In this document: piece by piece, positions 53,887 through 63,499 of the stretch
Position numbering within the stretch: the first letter of the stretch is position 1
Layout of the letters: each line of letters begins with the position of its first letter
Assembly: GCA_017441605.1 (NCBI GenBank)
Contig: JAFRXD010000015.1
Span: forward strand, 1-64,000
DNA: 64,000 bases
Reading direction: 5' to 3'
Origin: Thermoguttaceae bacterium
GTDB taxonomy: Bacteria; Planctomycetota; Planctomycetia; Pirellulales; Thermoguttaceae
Position numbers and translations under genes: made by a program
Notes under the pieces: generated by a model
Told to the model about the DNA's origin: nothing
The model's database searches: none
What the model saw: the letters and a program-made list of their open reading frames with translations, nothing else

Positions 53887-56800
53887 ATGAAACTGTTCGA
53901 ACGTCGCAACGATCGGAAATCTCGAAACGACTCTCGCAAACTGCGCCTTGAGCGCTTGGAACATCGCGAGTTGCTCAGCGCCGACGGGCTCGGCGCGATA
54001 CCGGCGGTCGCCGACGCCGATCCGGAAGCTTTTGTCGTCGACGCGGTCGTCGACGATCCTGACGACGGTCTTACCTCGCTTCGCGAAGCGATCGCGCAAG
54101 TTGGGTCCGCGGGCGCGGTCATTACTTTCGATCAATCGGTCGCCGGGCAGACCTATACCCTGACCGACAACATCGCGTTCGAGTACGCGGTTAAGATCGA
54201 CGCGAGTTCCATCGACGGCTTCACGATCGACGGCGACGGGAAATATGGGTTCCGAACCACCGGCGCCGCGAGCCGGACTTACGAGTACGTCGACGTCACT
54301 TTCTCGAACTGCCTCCAAGCGATCCAGCTCAAAAACGGGACGCTCAACGTTACCGACTGCGCTTTCGTCGACTGCGTTACCGGCACGACCTCCAACGACG
54401 TCACCTACAACGGCGCGGCGATCGGGTTGGGTCATAGCAACAGCTCGAATAGAGCCTCAGTCAACGCCACGATTACGAACTCGAGCTTCGACAATTGCGT
54501 TAGCTCCAAATCGAACGGCGGCGCGATCTACTACAACGCGAGCAATTCGTCCTCGACGACTCCCGAGACCGCTAAGCGCCTCGTTATTTCCGGTTCGACG
54601 TTTAACGATTGCACCTCGTCCTCCAGCGGGGGCGCGATTTACGTTCAATCGTATCAATACAAATACGTCGGACCGGTCGTGACCATTTCCGACGGATCCT
54701 CCTTTACGAATTGCGGCTCCACTTGCGCCAAATACGGCGGCGCGGTCTACGTTGTGGACGGAACCCTCAATATTTCCGACGCGACATTCGATGGCAACGG
54801 CAACGTTAGGCTCGAGGGAGGCGCCGTTTGCGTCAGCTCGACCCTGAACTCCAATGGCGGCCGCGGTTCTTATTCCTGCTCGATTAGCGGAAACACGACC
54901 TTTAAGGACAACGTCGCCAATATTGGCGGCGCGGTCTTCTCTTATGGAAAAGACGGAACGATTACGATCGACGGCGGCGAGAACTCGACCATTCTGTTCC
55001 AAGGCAATTCCTGCCAAATGCGCGGCGGCGCGATTTCCGTTTACGAGCCTTCCTACTCGAACACGCTTCAAGCGAACGTCGTTAACGTGACGGTCGACGT
55101 CGACGGCGTCAAGTTTATTGGAAACAACGCCGGTCAATACGGCGGCGCGATCTATTTCCAAAACGGCGATATTTCCAATTGCGAATTTACCGAAAATACG
55201 TCGGGCTATTCCGGCGGCGCGGTCGTCGCGATGGGCTTGCTCCCCAAGAACGCCCCGGAAGGGACTCCTTCGAACGTTACGATTACCGACTGCTCCTTCG
55301 ACGGGAACGTCGCCGATCATACCGGCGGGGCTCTTCTGGTCGGTTATGCGCACGACGAGATGGTTTACAACACGACGGTGACGCTGAAGGGAACCGTTTC
55401 GTTCACCGACAACGAAGCGACCGGTAGCCGAGGCGGCGCGATCTGCGTTCGCGGCGGGACGCTCGTTACCGACGAAGCCGCGGCCGTTACGATCGAAGGC
55501 AATACCGCCAAAAACGGCGGCGCGATCGCCGCTTACAGCCACCGAACCAACGGCGAGACGGCGGGCGCGATCGATTTCACCCTTGGAACCGTCGCGATTA
55601 CCGATAACGTCGCCACTCAAGACGGCGGCGCGATCGCCATCGACGATATCGCCACTATTACGTTGGGCGAAAACGTTACCGTCAAGGACAATACGGCGGC
55701 GGGGAACGGCGGAGCCGCGCGAATCAACGCGGGCGGCGAGCTGGTTTTGACCGGCAACGACCTGACCGGGAACGTCGCGACGGTCAACGGCGGCGCGATC
55801 TACTGCGCGGGCAAGGTTTCCGGCGAGGGTAGCTTCACGAACAACACGGCGGAGAACGGCGGCGGCGTCTACTTCGCCGAGGGCGGCGAATTCGCGGCGG
55901 TCGCGAGTTTCGCCGACAACGCGGCGACGGCGAACGGCGGCGGGGCTTACGTTCCCGAGGGCGTTACGGTCGAGCTGTCGGAACTGACGCTCTCCGGCAA
56001 TACCGCGACGAACGGCGGCGCGTTCTACAACCTCGGAACCCTTTCGCTGACCGACATGACGATTGGCGGCGAGGGCGAGTCGGGCAATAGCGCGACGAAG
56101 TACGGCGGCGCGATCTACAACCAAGGCTCCGTAACGATTTCGGGCGGCTTGGGCGTTTGCAACCAAGCGGGTCTCGGCGGGTTCTACTACGGCGCGGGTA
56201 GCGTCGAGGTCGACGGGACGACGTTCTCCGGGAACGCCGCGACGGCGAACAATTCGGGCAAATACGGCTCGGGCGGCGCGTTCTACGTTACGACCAAGGC
56301 GAGCGCCGGGCTGACCGGCTCGGCGACGATCGCGAATGCGACGTTCGAGGACAACTTCGCGACGAAGTACGGCGGCGCGATCGCGAACTACGGCGAGATC
56401 TCCGTTTCCGGCTCGACGTTCACCGGGAACCAAGGGGGTAACGGCGGCGCGATTCAAACCGCCGGAACGGCGACGATCATCGACAGCGAGTTCGAAGAGA
56501 ACTCCGCGATTCGAGCGGAGGTCGCGATTTCCGGCGACGACTACGGCGGGAACGGCGGCGCGATCTTCGCGTCGAACAACGGCTCGTCCGGAGCGGCTTC
56601 GACCCTGACGCTCGACGGTGACAACGAGTTCAACGACAACGCCGCCGAAAACGCGGGTGGCGCGATCGATCTTTTGAGCGGAACCCTCGTGTTCGGCGAC
56701 GCCGAGACGATCTTCCGTCGCAATCACGCCGACGCGGTCGGCGGCGCGCTGGTCATCGGCGGCGACGTCGATTTTGGTAGCGACAATCCGGGCTTTATGT

Positions 56801-57534
56801 TCCGCGCCAACACGTCCGATCTCTACGCCGCGACGGTCGCCGCCAACTGCGCTCCGAACGACGTCAAGGCGATCGAGTACAAGCAGAACTTCAGCCTCTC
56901 CGACTCTTACGACGAGTTCGACTCGTTTATTCGCACCGGCTCGGTCGCGGGGGGCTCGCTGTCCTTCGATTATCTGCGCCAAGTGGCGAACGTCGATTCC
57001 GCGTCGACGGTTTCCTACAAGATCTGGGGAACCGAGGGCGACTATACGACGATCGACTCGACCGGGTCGATCGCGCTGGACGGGGACGGGACTTACACGA
57101 TCGTCTTCTACGTCGACGACCGAACGGACGTCGAGCTGAAACTGACGGTAACGGTCGGAACGGACGGAACGGTTCTCGCGCGCAAGATCGACATGAGCGA
57201 TCGCGAGCCGCTCGGACAAGTCGGATTCGCGTTCGTTTCCTACGGGAAGCCGGTTAGCAAGTGGGTCGTCACTTGGGGCGACGACGGGTCGAGCCAAGAG
57301 TACTCCGGGCTCGGGTACTCTCGCAACGCGTACAAGATCTGCGAGGTTCCCGGATCGTACAAGGTCTCGCTGAGCGTTACCTACGCGGACGGCTCGACGT
57401 GCGACTTCGGGGAAGTTGGCAACTACACGGTCGAGGCGGTCGAATCGGGCGACGACGGCGAAAGCGGCGATAGCGGCGCCCTGCTCGACGCAGCGTTCGC
57501 CGACGACGAGCTGCTGATCGATCTCGACTTCTAG
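53887..57534 (+). CDS. Exported beta-helix surface protein, tandem paralogue 1
   Basis: The 1,215-residue protein starts at ATG 53887 after AAGGGGA. The N-terminus carries LERLEHRELLSADGLG (about 20-36), followed by a CSLREA segment, VVDDPDDGLTSLREAIAQ. About 850 residues of right-handed beta-helix follow, with recurrent GGAIY, GGAVY, NGGA and FxxNxA turns. After these come the conserved block FGDAETIFRRN to GGDVDFGSDNP and a PKD-like domain with WVVTWGDDGSSQ (about 1105-1190). The last residues are LLDAAFADDELLIDLDF. An adhesin or S-layer-like role is inferred from the fold. The neighbouring two genes share the whole C-terminal third. Confidence 0.9.
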   Translation: MKLFERRNDRKSRNDSRKLRLERLEHRELLSADGLGAIPAVADADPEAFVVDAVVDDPDDGLTSLREAIAQVGSAGAVITFDQSVAGQTYTLTDNIAFEYAVKIDASSIDGFTIDGDGKYGFRTTGAASRTYEYVDVTFSNCLQAIQLKNGTLNVTDCAFVDCVTGTTSNDVTYNGAAIGLGHSNSSNRASVNATITNSSFDNCVSSKSNGGAIYYNASNSSSTTPETAKRLVISGSTFNDCTSSSSGGAIYVQSYQYKYVGPVVTISDGSSFTNCGSTCAKYGGAVYVVDGTLNISDATFDGNGNVRLEGGAVCVSSTLNSNGGRGSYSCSISGNTTFKDNVANIGGAVFSYGKDGTITIDGGENSTILFQGNSCQMRGGAISVYEPSYSNTLQANVVNVTVDVDGVKFIGNNAGQYGGAIYFQNGDISNCEFTENTSGYSGGAVVAMGLLPKNAPEGTPSNVTITDCSFDGNVADHTGGALLVGYAHDEMVYNTTVTLKGTVSFTDNEATGSRGGAICVRGGTLVTDEAAAVTIEGNTAKNGGAIAAYSHRTNGETAGAIDFTLGTVAITDNVATQDGGAIAIDDIATITLGENVTVKDNTAAGNGGAARINAGGELVLTGNDLTGNVATVNGGAIYCAGKVSGEGSFTNNTAENGGGVYFAEGGEFAAVASFADNAATANGGGAYVPEGVTVELSELTLSGNTATNGGAFYNLGTLSLTDMTIGGEGESGNSATKYGGAIYNQGSVTISGGLGVCNQAGLGGFYYGAGSVEVDGTTFSGNAATANNSGKYGSGGAFYVTTKASAGLTGSATIANATFEDNFATKYGGAIANYGEISVSGSTFTGNQGGNGGAIQTAGTATIIDSEFEENSAIRAEVAISGDDYGGNGGAIFASNNGSSGAASTLTLDGDNEFNDNAAENAGGAIDLLSGTLVFGDAETIFRRNHADAVGGALVIGGDVDFGSDNPGFMFRANTSDLYAATVAANCAPNDVKAIEYKQNFSLSDSYDEFDSFIRTGSVAGGSLSFDYLRQVANVDSASTVSYKIWGTEGDYTTIDSTGSIALDGDGTYTIVFYVDDRTDVELKLTVTVGTDGTVLARKIDMSDREPLGQVGFAFVSYGKPVSKWVVTWGDDGSSQEYSGLGYSRNAYKICEVPGSYKVSLSVTYADGSTCDFGEVGNYTVEAVESGDDGESGDSGALLDAAFADDELLIDLDF

Positions 57535-57802
57535 TCTCGACCCGCTTAGTATTTACGACTTCGGCGTCCCGGATCTATCCGGGACGCCAATTCCCAACGC
57601 CTTGGTTCGCCGCCGCGAGCCGGGGCGTCGTCGTTTAGGTCAGCGACCGCGACTTTTCTTCCGTATTGGGCGCTTTAGTTATTTTTCTGAAAATGGACGC
57701 GAATTCGCCGATTTGCCGCGGCGATTTTCTTGTTTTAGCGATTTTAACAATAGTATCGTCTTTTATTTTTTCTGAAAATCCAAAATATTCGTTAAGGTCG
57801 GA
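57535..57802. other. Gene-free spacer with perfect hairpin
   Basis: No gene is seen. Right after the stop lies an 11-bp perfect hairpin (57563-57588). The rest is moderately AT-rich and unremarkable up to the promoter at 57803. Confidence 0.6.
57563..57588 (+). terminator. Perfect 11-bp hairpin after paralogue 1
   Basis: GGCGTCCCGGA and TCCGGGACGCC with a TCTA loop, but no following T run. It may act as an mRNA-end stabiliser or a factor-dependent terminator. Confidence 0.5.
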
Positions 57803-57831
57803 TTGTCCGAGCGCCCCGCTCGTTCTAAAAT
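57803..57831 (+). promoter_or_regulatory. Promoter of the decayed paralogue
   Basis: TTGTCC at 57803-57808 and TAAAAT at 57826-57831, 17-base spacer, 80 bases before ATG 57911. Confidence 0.5.
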
Positions 57832-57910
57832 GAGTCGTCGCGGCGACGCTAAACGACCGACGTTTTTATTATTCCCCTTTTGTTCCGACGCCAGCGCAGG
57901 AAGAATTATA

Positions 57911-59116
57911 ATGAAGTATTTTTTCTTTGAGAAAAAAGTCTAACTTGTCGAATCGCAAACTGTTCCTCGAGCCTCTGGAAAACCGCGAACTGTTGAGCGC
58001 GGACGGGCTTCAAGGCTTGCCGTCGGTCGCCGACGCGGAAGACGCGGTCACACCTTTTACGTTCGCGCCGCCGTCGACGATTCCTCCGACGGGCTTATGT
58101 CTCTGAAAGAGGCCGCCGAAGCGACGAACACGCTGGCGATCAACCACTTGCTCAATCCGTCTCAATACCCCTCCGGCGTCCAAGGCGTCTTGACGCTCGA
58201 GGGCGAAAACGAGTTCACCGAGAACGTCGCGGACAACGCTAGGGGCGCGATCGACCTCGTGAGCGGAACCCTCGCGTTCGGCGACGCCGAGACGTTCTTC
58301 CGACGCAATAGCGCCGGCGTCGTGGGCGGCGCGCTCGTTCTCGGCGGCGACGTCGACTTTGGAACCGAATCTCCGGCGTTTATGTTCCGCGCCAACGTCT
58401 CCGGCGTTTACGCGAGCGCCGTCGCGGCGGGAGTCGCCGCCAACGGCGACAAGGCGACCGCCCTCAAGGAAGGGTTTGGACTCTCCGACTCCTACGATCC
58501 GTTCGACTCCTTCGTTCGCACCGGCTCGGTGGCGAACGCGAGCCTGACGTTCGATTACCTGCTGCAAGTGGCGGGCGTCGACTCCGCGTCGACGATCTCC
58601 TATAAGATCTGGGGCGTTCCGGGCGAATATACGACGATCAACTCGACCGACTCGATTCCGCTCGACGGCGAGGGGACTTACACGATCGTCTACTACGTCG
58701 ACGATAGAACGGACGTCGAGTTGAAACTGACGGTTACCGTCGGAACGGACGGGACGATTCTCGCGGGCAAGATCGACACGAGCGAGCGCCAGCCCGGGTT
58801 CGTCGGGTTCGCGTTCGTCTCGTACGACAAGCCGGTGAGCAAGTGGGTCGTCGCTTGGGGCGACGACAATTCGACCCAAGAGTTCAACGGACTCGGCTAT
58901 TCGCAGAACGCGTACAAGCTGTGCGAGGTTCCGGGATCGTACAAAGTCTCGCTGAGCGTTACGTACGCGGACGGATCGACTTGCGACTTCGGCGAAGTCG
59001 GGACCTACTCCGTCGAGGAAACGGAGTCCGAGACCGGCGACGGCGGCGACGATAGCGGCGCCCTGCTCGACGAAGCGTTCGCGGACGAGGATTTCCTCGT
59101 CGGGCTCGACTTCTAA
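57911..59116 (+). pseudogene. Decayed, internally deleted surface-protein paralogue 2
   Basis: ATG 57911 follows AGGAAG. The frame MKYFFFEKK stops at once because of one extra A in a six-A run (57932-57937). Removing one A joins it to NLSNRKLFLEPLENRELLSADGL. A second shift near 58050-58060 (ACACCTTTTAC) is needed to reach VDDSSDGLMSLKEAAEATN. The beta-helix region, about 700-800 residues in the neighbours, is missing. Sequence passes directly to the conserved C-terminal third (LTLEGENEFTENVADNA). The PKD-like domain (WVVAWGDDNSTQ) and tail LLDEAFADEDFLVGLDF are intact. The 3' part is an open frame from about 58097. Confidence 0.8.
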
Positions 59117-59147
59117 TTCGCGCTAGCGCGGTCGATTAAATAGAGAG

Positions 59148-59185
59148 CGCGCCTTCGGCGATCTTTGCCGGGGGCGCGTTTTTTT
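59148..59185 (+). terminator. Terminator of the decayed paralogue
   Basis: CGCGCC (59148-59153) pairs with GGCGCG (59173-59178) plus an inner CGGC/GCCG, followed by seven T. A palindrome CGCGCTAGCGCG lies just after the stop. Confidence 0.8.
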
Positions 59186-59440
59186 GGGGGCGGCGACGCT
59201 CGTTCGCGGGGAGGGGTCGGGAACGGGTTTTTCCGGACGCCGCGATAGGGCGAGCCCAATTTTTTCCCGATAGCGTTTCAGGATTTAGGGTTGCCCCTCG
59301 GTTGACAAAACTTGATTTTCCGTTAATCTTGCCCATAATTTCGCGAGTTCGTCCGACGGGCTCGCAGGGTGGGACAAGTAGAGACGCGTTTGCGACGGCG
59401 CGGACGCGCGCAAATTTTTGAGAAACGGAGAAAGAGAACG
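59186..59440. other. Spacer and leader of paralogue 3
   Basis: No gene. It contains the promoter region 59302-59339 and a leader of about 95 bases. Confidence 0.5.
59302..59339 (+). promoter_or_regulatory. Overlapping promoters of paralogue 3
   Basis: TTGACA at 59302-59307 pairs with TAATCT at 59324-59329 (16 bases). TTGATT at 59312-59317 pairs with CATAAT at 59334-59339 (16 bases). Either could start the mRNA. Confidence 0.5.
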
Positions 59441-62400
59441 ATGTTCCGTTATCGTCAAAACAATCGGGGATCGCGCGCGGTTTCGCGCAAATTGCGGCTT
59501 GAATCGTTGGAAAATCGCGAATTGCTCAGCGCGGACGGGCTTGGAATCGAGCCGGTCGCGGACGGGGCTTCGACGTTGATCGTCAACACGACGGTAGACG
59601 ACTCCCACGACAGTCTGCTTTCGCTCAAAGAGGCTCTCGCCAGCGCCCGTTCGGGCGACACGATCGAATTCGACCAAACGTATTTTAGCGCGAATCCGGT
59701 TTATCAATTGACAGAGCGCTTGAGTATTGGAAACAACGTTACGATCGACGCGAGCTCCGTTCCGGGGTTCAAGATCGCGGCGACCGACGCGTTTAGTTCC
59801 TCCGGCAATATGACGATCCGGGGCGTCGAATTCTACGGGTGCGAGAAGGTTTTGACCCACTCTTCCTCCACGTCGGCGACGTTCGAGAACTGCGTCTTTA
59901 CCGACTGCGTCTCACCGAGCTCGCCGACCGACGCGACCGTTCCGACCGACGCGATTATCTCTTGCGCCGGTCAGTCGCAGAACAAGCACGGGACCCTAAC
60001 GATCAAAGATTCTCGCGTCGAGAACTGCGGCGGGAACGCGTTCGTTCACGGTAGTTTTATGACGATTAACTGCGAGAACTCGACGTTTACCGGCAACGAC
60101 GCGGACTCGATCTTCCTAGTCTCCCAGTGCTACGTTACCGTCGCGGGTTCGACGTTCGGGGGGGAGAACGACGCGGACGGCAACGACGGAATCTGCCTCC
60201 ACTTCATCGACGAAGGGGGCGCGTCGAAGCCTTCGTCGCTCGACGTCGAGAACTCGACTTTCCAGAACAATAACGATTGCTGCGTCGATTTCTCCAATTC
60301 GGGCGCGCTCGAATTGACCTTCGCCAATTCGTCGTTCATAGGGAACGAGACGGAAGGGAACGGAGCCGCGATTTGTATGGACGCGACCCACGCCTACAAC
60401 GGGGCCCAGTCGACGCGCGAGCGAATCGTCCACATAAACAATTGCGAGTTCGCCGACAATAAAGCGGCGCTCGACGGGGGCGCGATCTACTCCGCGAGCC
60501 GATACTCTTCGTCCCACGCCGACGACTCCGCGACCCTCATTTTCGAGGGGACCGTCTCGTTTAGCGGCAACGAGTCGCTCGGAGGCTCCGGGGGCGCGAT
60601 TTACGCGTACCAGATCGAGAACGATTCGGATCGGTTCGTTCGTCTGAAGACCGCCGAGGGCGCGACGCTCTCGTTCGACGACAATAAAGCGAGCGCGAAC
60701 GGAGGCGCGATCGCGCTGGCCGTCCACGCGATCGCCGAACTGACGGGGGCGACCTTTACTGGAAATCGCGCCGAAAACGGCGGCGCGATCGCTAGTTACG
60801 ATCAAGACAATTCCGTTCTCTTAACCGATTGCTCTCTTACGTTGAACTCCGCGAGGGAACTTGGAGGAGGCGTTTATAGCGTCGCCAATTTCTACGCGAC
60901 GGGGAGGAGTTCGAAATTGTCGTCGAACGGCGCGAAAAACGGGGGCGCCATTTACAATACCGGAATCGCGACGGTCGCCGGAGGCATTGTCGCCGGAAAC
61001 GTCGCGACCGAGAACGGCGGTTTCTACAACGGCGAAGGGGTGTTGGGAATCAACGCCGAGTACAATTCCGCCTCGGAAACCTTTACCCCTTTGACGACCG
61101 CGACGACGATCCAGGGCAACGAGGCGGTCAACGGCGGGGCGATCTACTGCGTCGGTCTCGTCGGCGGCTCGGCGACCTTTACGGGCAACGAGGCGGTCAA
61201 CGGCGGGGCGGTTTATCTCGTCTCCAGCGGGACTTTTGCGATGCGATACGCGGGTTTCGTCAACAATAGCGCGACGAACGGGGGCGCGTTCTACGTTCCC
61301 GCCGACGTGAAAGTTGAGCTTACGAACTCGACCGTTTCGATTCTTTCCGGGAACGAGGCGAAAAATGGAGGCGCGTTCTACAACCTCGGAACCCTCGACC
61401 TGACCGACATTATCTTCGCCGACAACGCGGCGAAATACGGTGGCGCCATCTACAATATGGGAACGGTCGCCATTACCGGCGGATCGGCGTCTCGAAACGA
61501 GGGCTCGCTCGGCGGTTTCTACTACGGATCCGGAATCGTCGGGGTCAACGCGACTTACGACGCCGAGACCGGAACGTTCGCCGAAACCGAAACCGCGACG
61601 ACCTTCTCCGAAAATGTCGCGACGTCGAACGACGCCGGCAAATACGGCTCCGGTGGCGCGTTCTATATCACGACCAAGTCGGGCGCGACCGGAAACGCCT
61701 ATCTCAACAACGCGACCTTCGAGTTCAACGAGGCGACCAAGTACGGCGGCGCGGTCGCGAATTACGGGATAGTAACCGTCGTCAACTCGAGCTTTAGTAG
61801 CAACGAGGGCGGGGACGGGAGCGCGATTCAGACGGCGGGAGCGGCGACGATCGTCGATTGCTCGTTCTCGAGCAACGAGGCTCAAAAGCGCTCGAAGGAG
61901 ATCGCGGTCGGCGATTTCGGAGGCAACGGCGGGGCGATCTTCGCCTCCAATAACGGATCCTCCGGCGCGACCTCGACTTTAACGCTCGAAGGCCGCAATC
62001 TGTTCCAAGGCAATACCGCCGATAACGCGGGGGGCGCGATCGATTTGGTTAGCGGAACCCTAGCGTTCGGCGACGGCGCGACGGAGTTTTCCACGAACTA
62101 CGCGGGCGTCGTCGGGGGCGCGCTCGTCGTCGCGGGAGACGTCGACTTTGGTTCCGACAATCCGCATTTTGAGTGGAGTTCCAATACCTCGGGCGCCTAC
62201 GCGGCGACGGTCGCCGTCAATAGCTCGCCGACGGGGTCCAAAGCGGTCGCGCTCCGAGAAGGGTTCGGTCTTGGCGACTCTTACGACGAGTTCGACGCGT
62301 TCGTTCGAACCGGCGCGGTCGTCGACGCGAGCCTTTCGTTCGAATACCTGTTGCAAGTGGCGGGCGTCGACTCGGGATCCGTCGTTAATTACCGAATCTG

Positions 62401-62893
62401 GGGCGCCGGAACCGATTACGAGACGATCGGTCCGAACGAAACGATTCCGCTCGACGGGGAGGGGACTTACACGATCGCGTATTACGTCGACGACGCGTCG
62501 GACGTCGAGCTGAAGCTGACCGTAACGGTCGGGACCGACGGCAATACGATTCTCGCGCGCAAGATCGATATGAGCGAGCGCCAGCCCGGGTTCGTCGGGT
62601 TCGCGCTCGTTTCCTACGGCAAGCCGGTTAGCAAGTGGAGCGTTACTTGGGGCGACGACAATTCGACGGAAACCGTCGAGGCGCTCGGATATTCGCAAAA
62701 CGTCTATAAACTGTGCGAGACGCCGGGCTTCTATAAGATCTCCCTTAGCGCGACTTACGCCGACGGCTCGACCGTCGATTTCGGCGAGATCGGGTCGTAC
62801 AACGTCGAAGCCTCGAGCGATTCCGACGACAGCGGGGCGCTTCTCGACGACGCGTTCGCGGACGAGGATTTCCTTATCGGGCTCGAGTTCTAA
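59441..62893 (+). CDS. Exported beta-helix surface protein, tandem paralogue 3
   Basis: I chose ATG 59441 (MFRYRQNNRGSRAVS) after GGAG. The open frame extends 24 codons upstream without similarity. The 1,150-residue product has LRLESLENRELLSADGLG (about 21-38), a CSLREA-like segment VDDSHDSLLSLKEAL, and a beta-helix with recurrent GGAIY and GGAFYN rungs. The shared block AFGDGATEFSTN and a PKD-like domain with WSVTWGDDNSTE follow. The tail is LLDDAFADEDFLIGLEF. It aligns throughout with the gene at 53887 and, at the C-terminus, with the pseudogene between them. Its first half is less regular than paralogue 1, with longer spacers between rungs. Confidence 0.9.
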   Translation: MFRYRQNNRGSRAVSRKLRLESLENRELLSADGLGIEPVADGASTLIVNTTVDDSHDSLLSLKEALASARSGDTIEFDQTYFSANPVYQLTERLSIGNNVTIDASSVPGFKIAATDAFSSSGNMTIRGVEFYGCEKVLTHSSSTSATFENCVFTDCVSPSSPTDATVPTDAIISCAGQSQNKHGTLTIKDSRVENCGGNAFVHGSFMTINCENSTFTGNDADSIFLVSQCYVTVAGSTFGGENDADGNDGICLHFIDEGGASKPSSLDVENSTFQNNNDCCVDFSNSGALELTFANSSFIGNETEGNGAAICMDATHAYNGAQSTRERIVHINNCEFADNKAALDGGAIYSASRYSSSHADDSATLIFEGTVSFSGNESLGGSGGAIYAYQIENDSDRFVRLKTAEGATLSFDDNKASANGGAIALAVHAIAELTGATFTGNRAENGGAIASYDQDNSVLLTDCSLTLNSARELGGGVYSVANFYATGRSSKLSSNGAKNGGAIYNTGIATVAGGIVAGNVATENGGFYNGEGVLGINAEYNSASETFTPLTTATTIQGNEAVNGGAIYCVGLVGGSATFTGNEAVNGGAVYLVSSGTFAMRYAGFVNNSATNGGAFYVPADVKVELTNSTVSILSGNEAKNGGAFYNLGTLDLTDIIFADNAAKYGGAIYNMGTVAITGGSASRNEGSLGGFYYGSGIVGVNATYDAETGTFAETETATTFSENVATSNDAGKYGSGGAFYITTKSGATGNAYLNNATFEFNEATKYGGAVANYGIVTVVNSSFSSNEGGDGSAIQTAGAATIVDCSFSSNEAQKRSKEIAVGDFGGNGGAIFASNNGSSGATSTLTLEGRNLFQGNTADNAGGAIDLVSGTLAFGDGATEFSTNYAGVVGGALVVAGDVDFGSDNPHFEWSSNTSGAYAATVAVNSSPTGSKAVALREGFGLGDSYDEFDAFVRTGAVVDASLSFEYLLQVAGVDSGSVVNYRIWGAGTDYETIGPNETIPLDGEGTYTIAYYVDDASDVELKLTVTVGTDGNTILARKIDMSERQPGFVGFALVSYGKPVSKWSVTWGDDNSTETVEALGYSQNVYKLCETPGFYKISLSATYADGSTVDFGEIGSYNVEASSDSDDSGALLDDAFADEDFLIGLEF

Positions 62894-62925
62894 TTCGCGC
62901 TAGCGCGGTCGATTAAATAGAGAGC

Positions 62926-62961
62926 GAGTCCTCGGCGCCAATGGCCGGGGACTCTTTTTTT
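62926..62961 (+). terminator. Terminator of paralogue 3
   Basis: GAGTCC (62926-62931) pairs with GGACTC (62949-62954), followed by seven T. The 35 bases after the stop are nearly identical to those after the pseudogene at 59116. Confidence 0.85.
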
Positions 62962-63037
62962 ATTCGGGCGGTTCGTCGTCGGACGGGCAAACAACTCGCG
63001 TCGCGACGAGTCGACGCGCGACGAGCGCTTTTCGGAG

Positions 63038-63480
63038 CTAAAAGGCGCCCGCGAGTTCGGTAACGGAGGCGACGGGAAGTCCGGTCGTTTGCGCGATTTG
63101 GTCGACCGATAACGTTCCGAGCGAAAGGAGGTTTTTTGCGATCGCAATAGAATTTTCTTTCGCGGCGGCGGTTCTCGCTCGCTTTACGCGCTTCGCGTTT
63201 TCCTCGTTAAGTTTCGCAATTTCTCGGCGCGTTCCGCGTTAAGGAGGGTTTGGGTCTCCTTGACGGCGTCGTCGATACGGGCGAGCGCTTCGTATTCGCG
63301 TTTGTAAGATTTTTTCATAACACGCCCGCTTCGGCGCGGCGCTCTTCGAGATACTCGACGAGCGCGCCCGCTTCTACGCAGGTATTGATCGTATTGAGAA
63401 TCGCTTTGGGGATCGGAATCTTTTCCGCCAATTGTTGTAGGTAGACGCGCTCAAAGAACGCAAATTCCAAGTTCGGAACG
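63038..63480 (-). pseudogene. Decayed C-terminal fragment of an Rpn-type (PD-(D/E)XK) protein
   Basis: The minus strand encodes FFERVYLQQLAEKIPIPKAI and later LLSLGTLSVDQIAQTTGLP, matching the neighbouring gene at 63500. However, a one-base loss near 63320 (before the MKKS position) gives a TGA, and another near 63215 shifts the frame again. The N-terminal nuclease part is absent. It is a broken tandem duplicate. Confidence 0.75.
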
Positions 63481-63499
63481 GGCGGTTGCGACAATACAA

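Noticed and set aside
54457-57297. A 946-codon open frame antisense to surface paralogue 1
   Set aside because: It is a shadow of GC-biased repeats in the sense gene. The sense frame has clear motifs and N- and C-terminal signatures.
57932-57937. Programmed frameshifting at the six-A run of paralogue 2
   Set aside because: A second independent shift and a large internal deletion in the same gene point to decay rather than programmed recoding.
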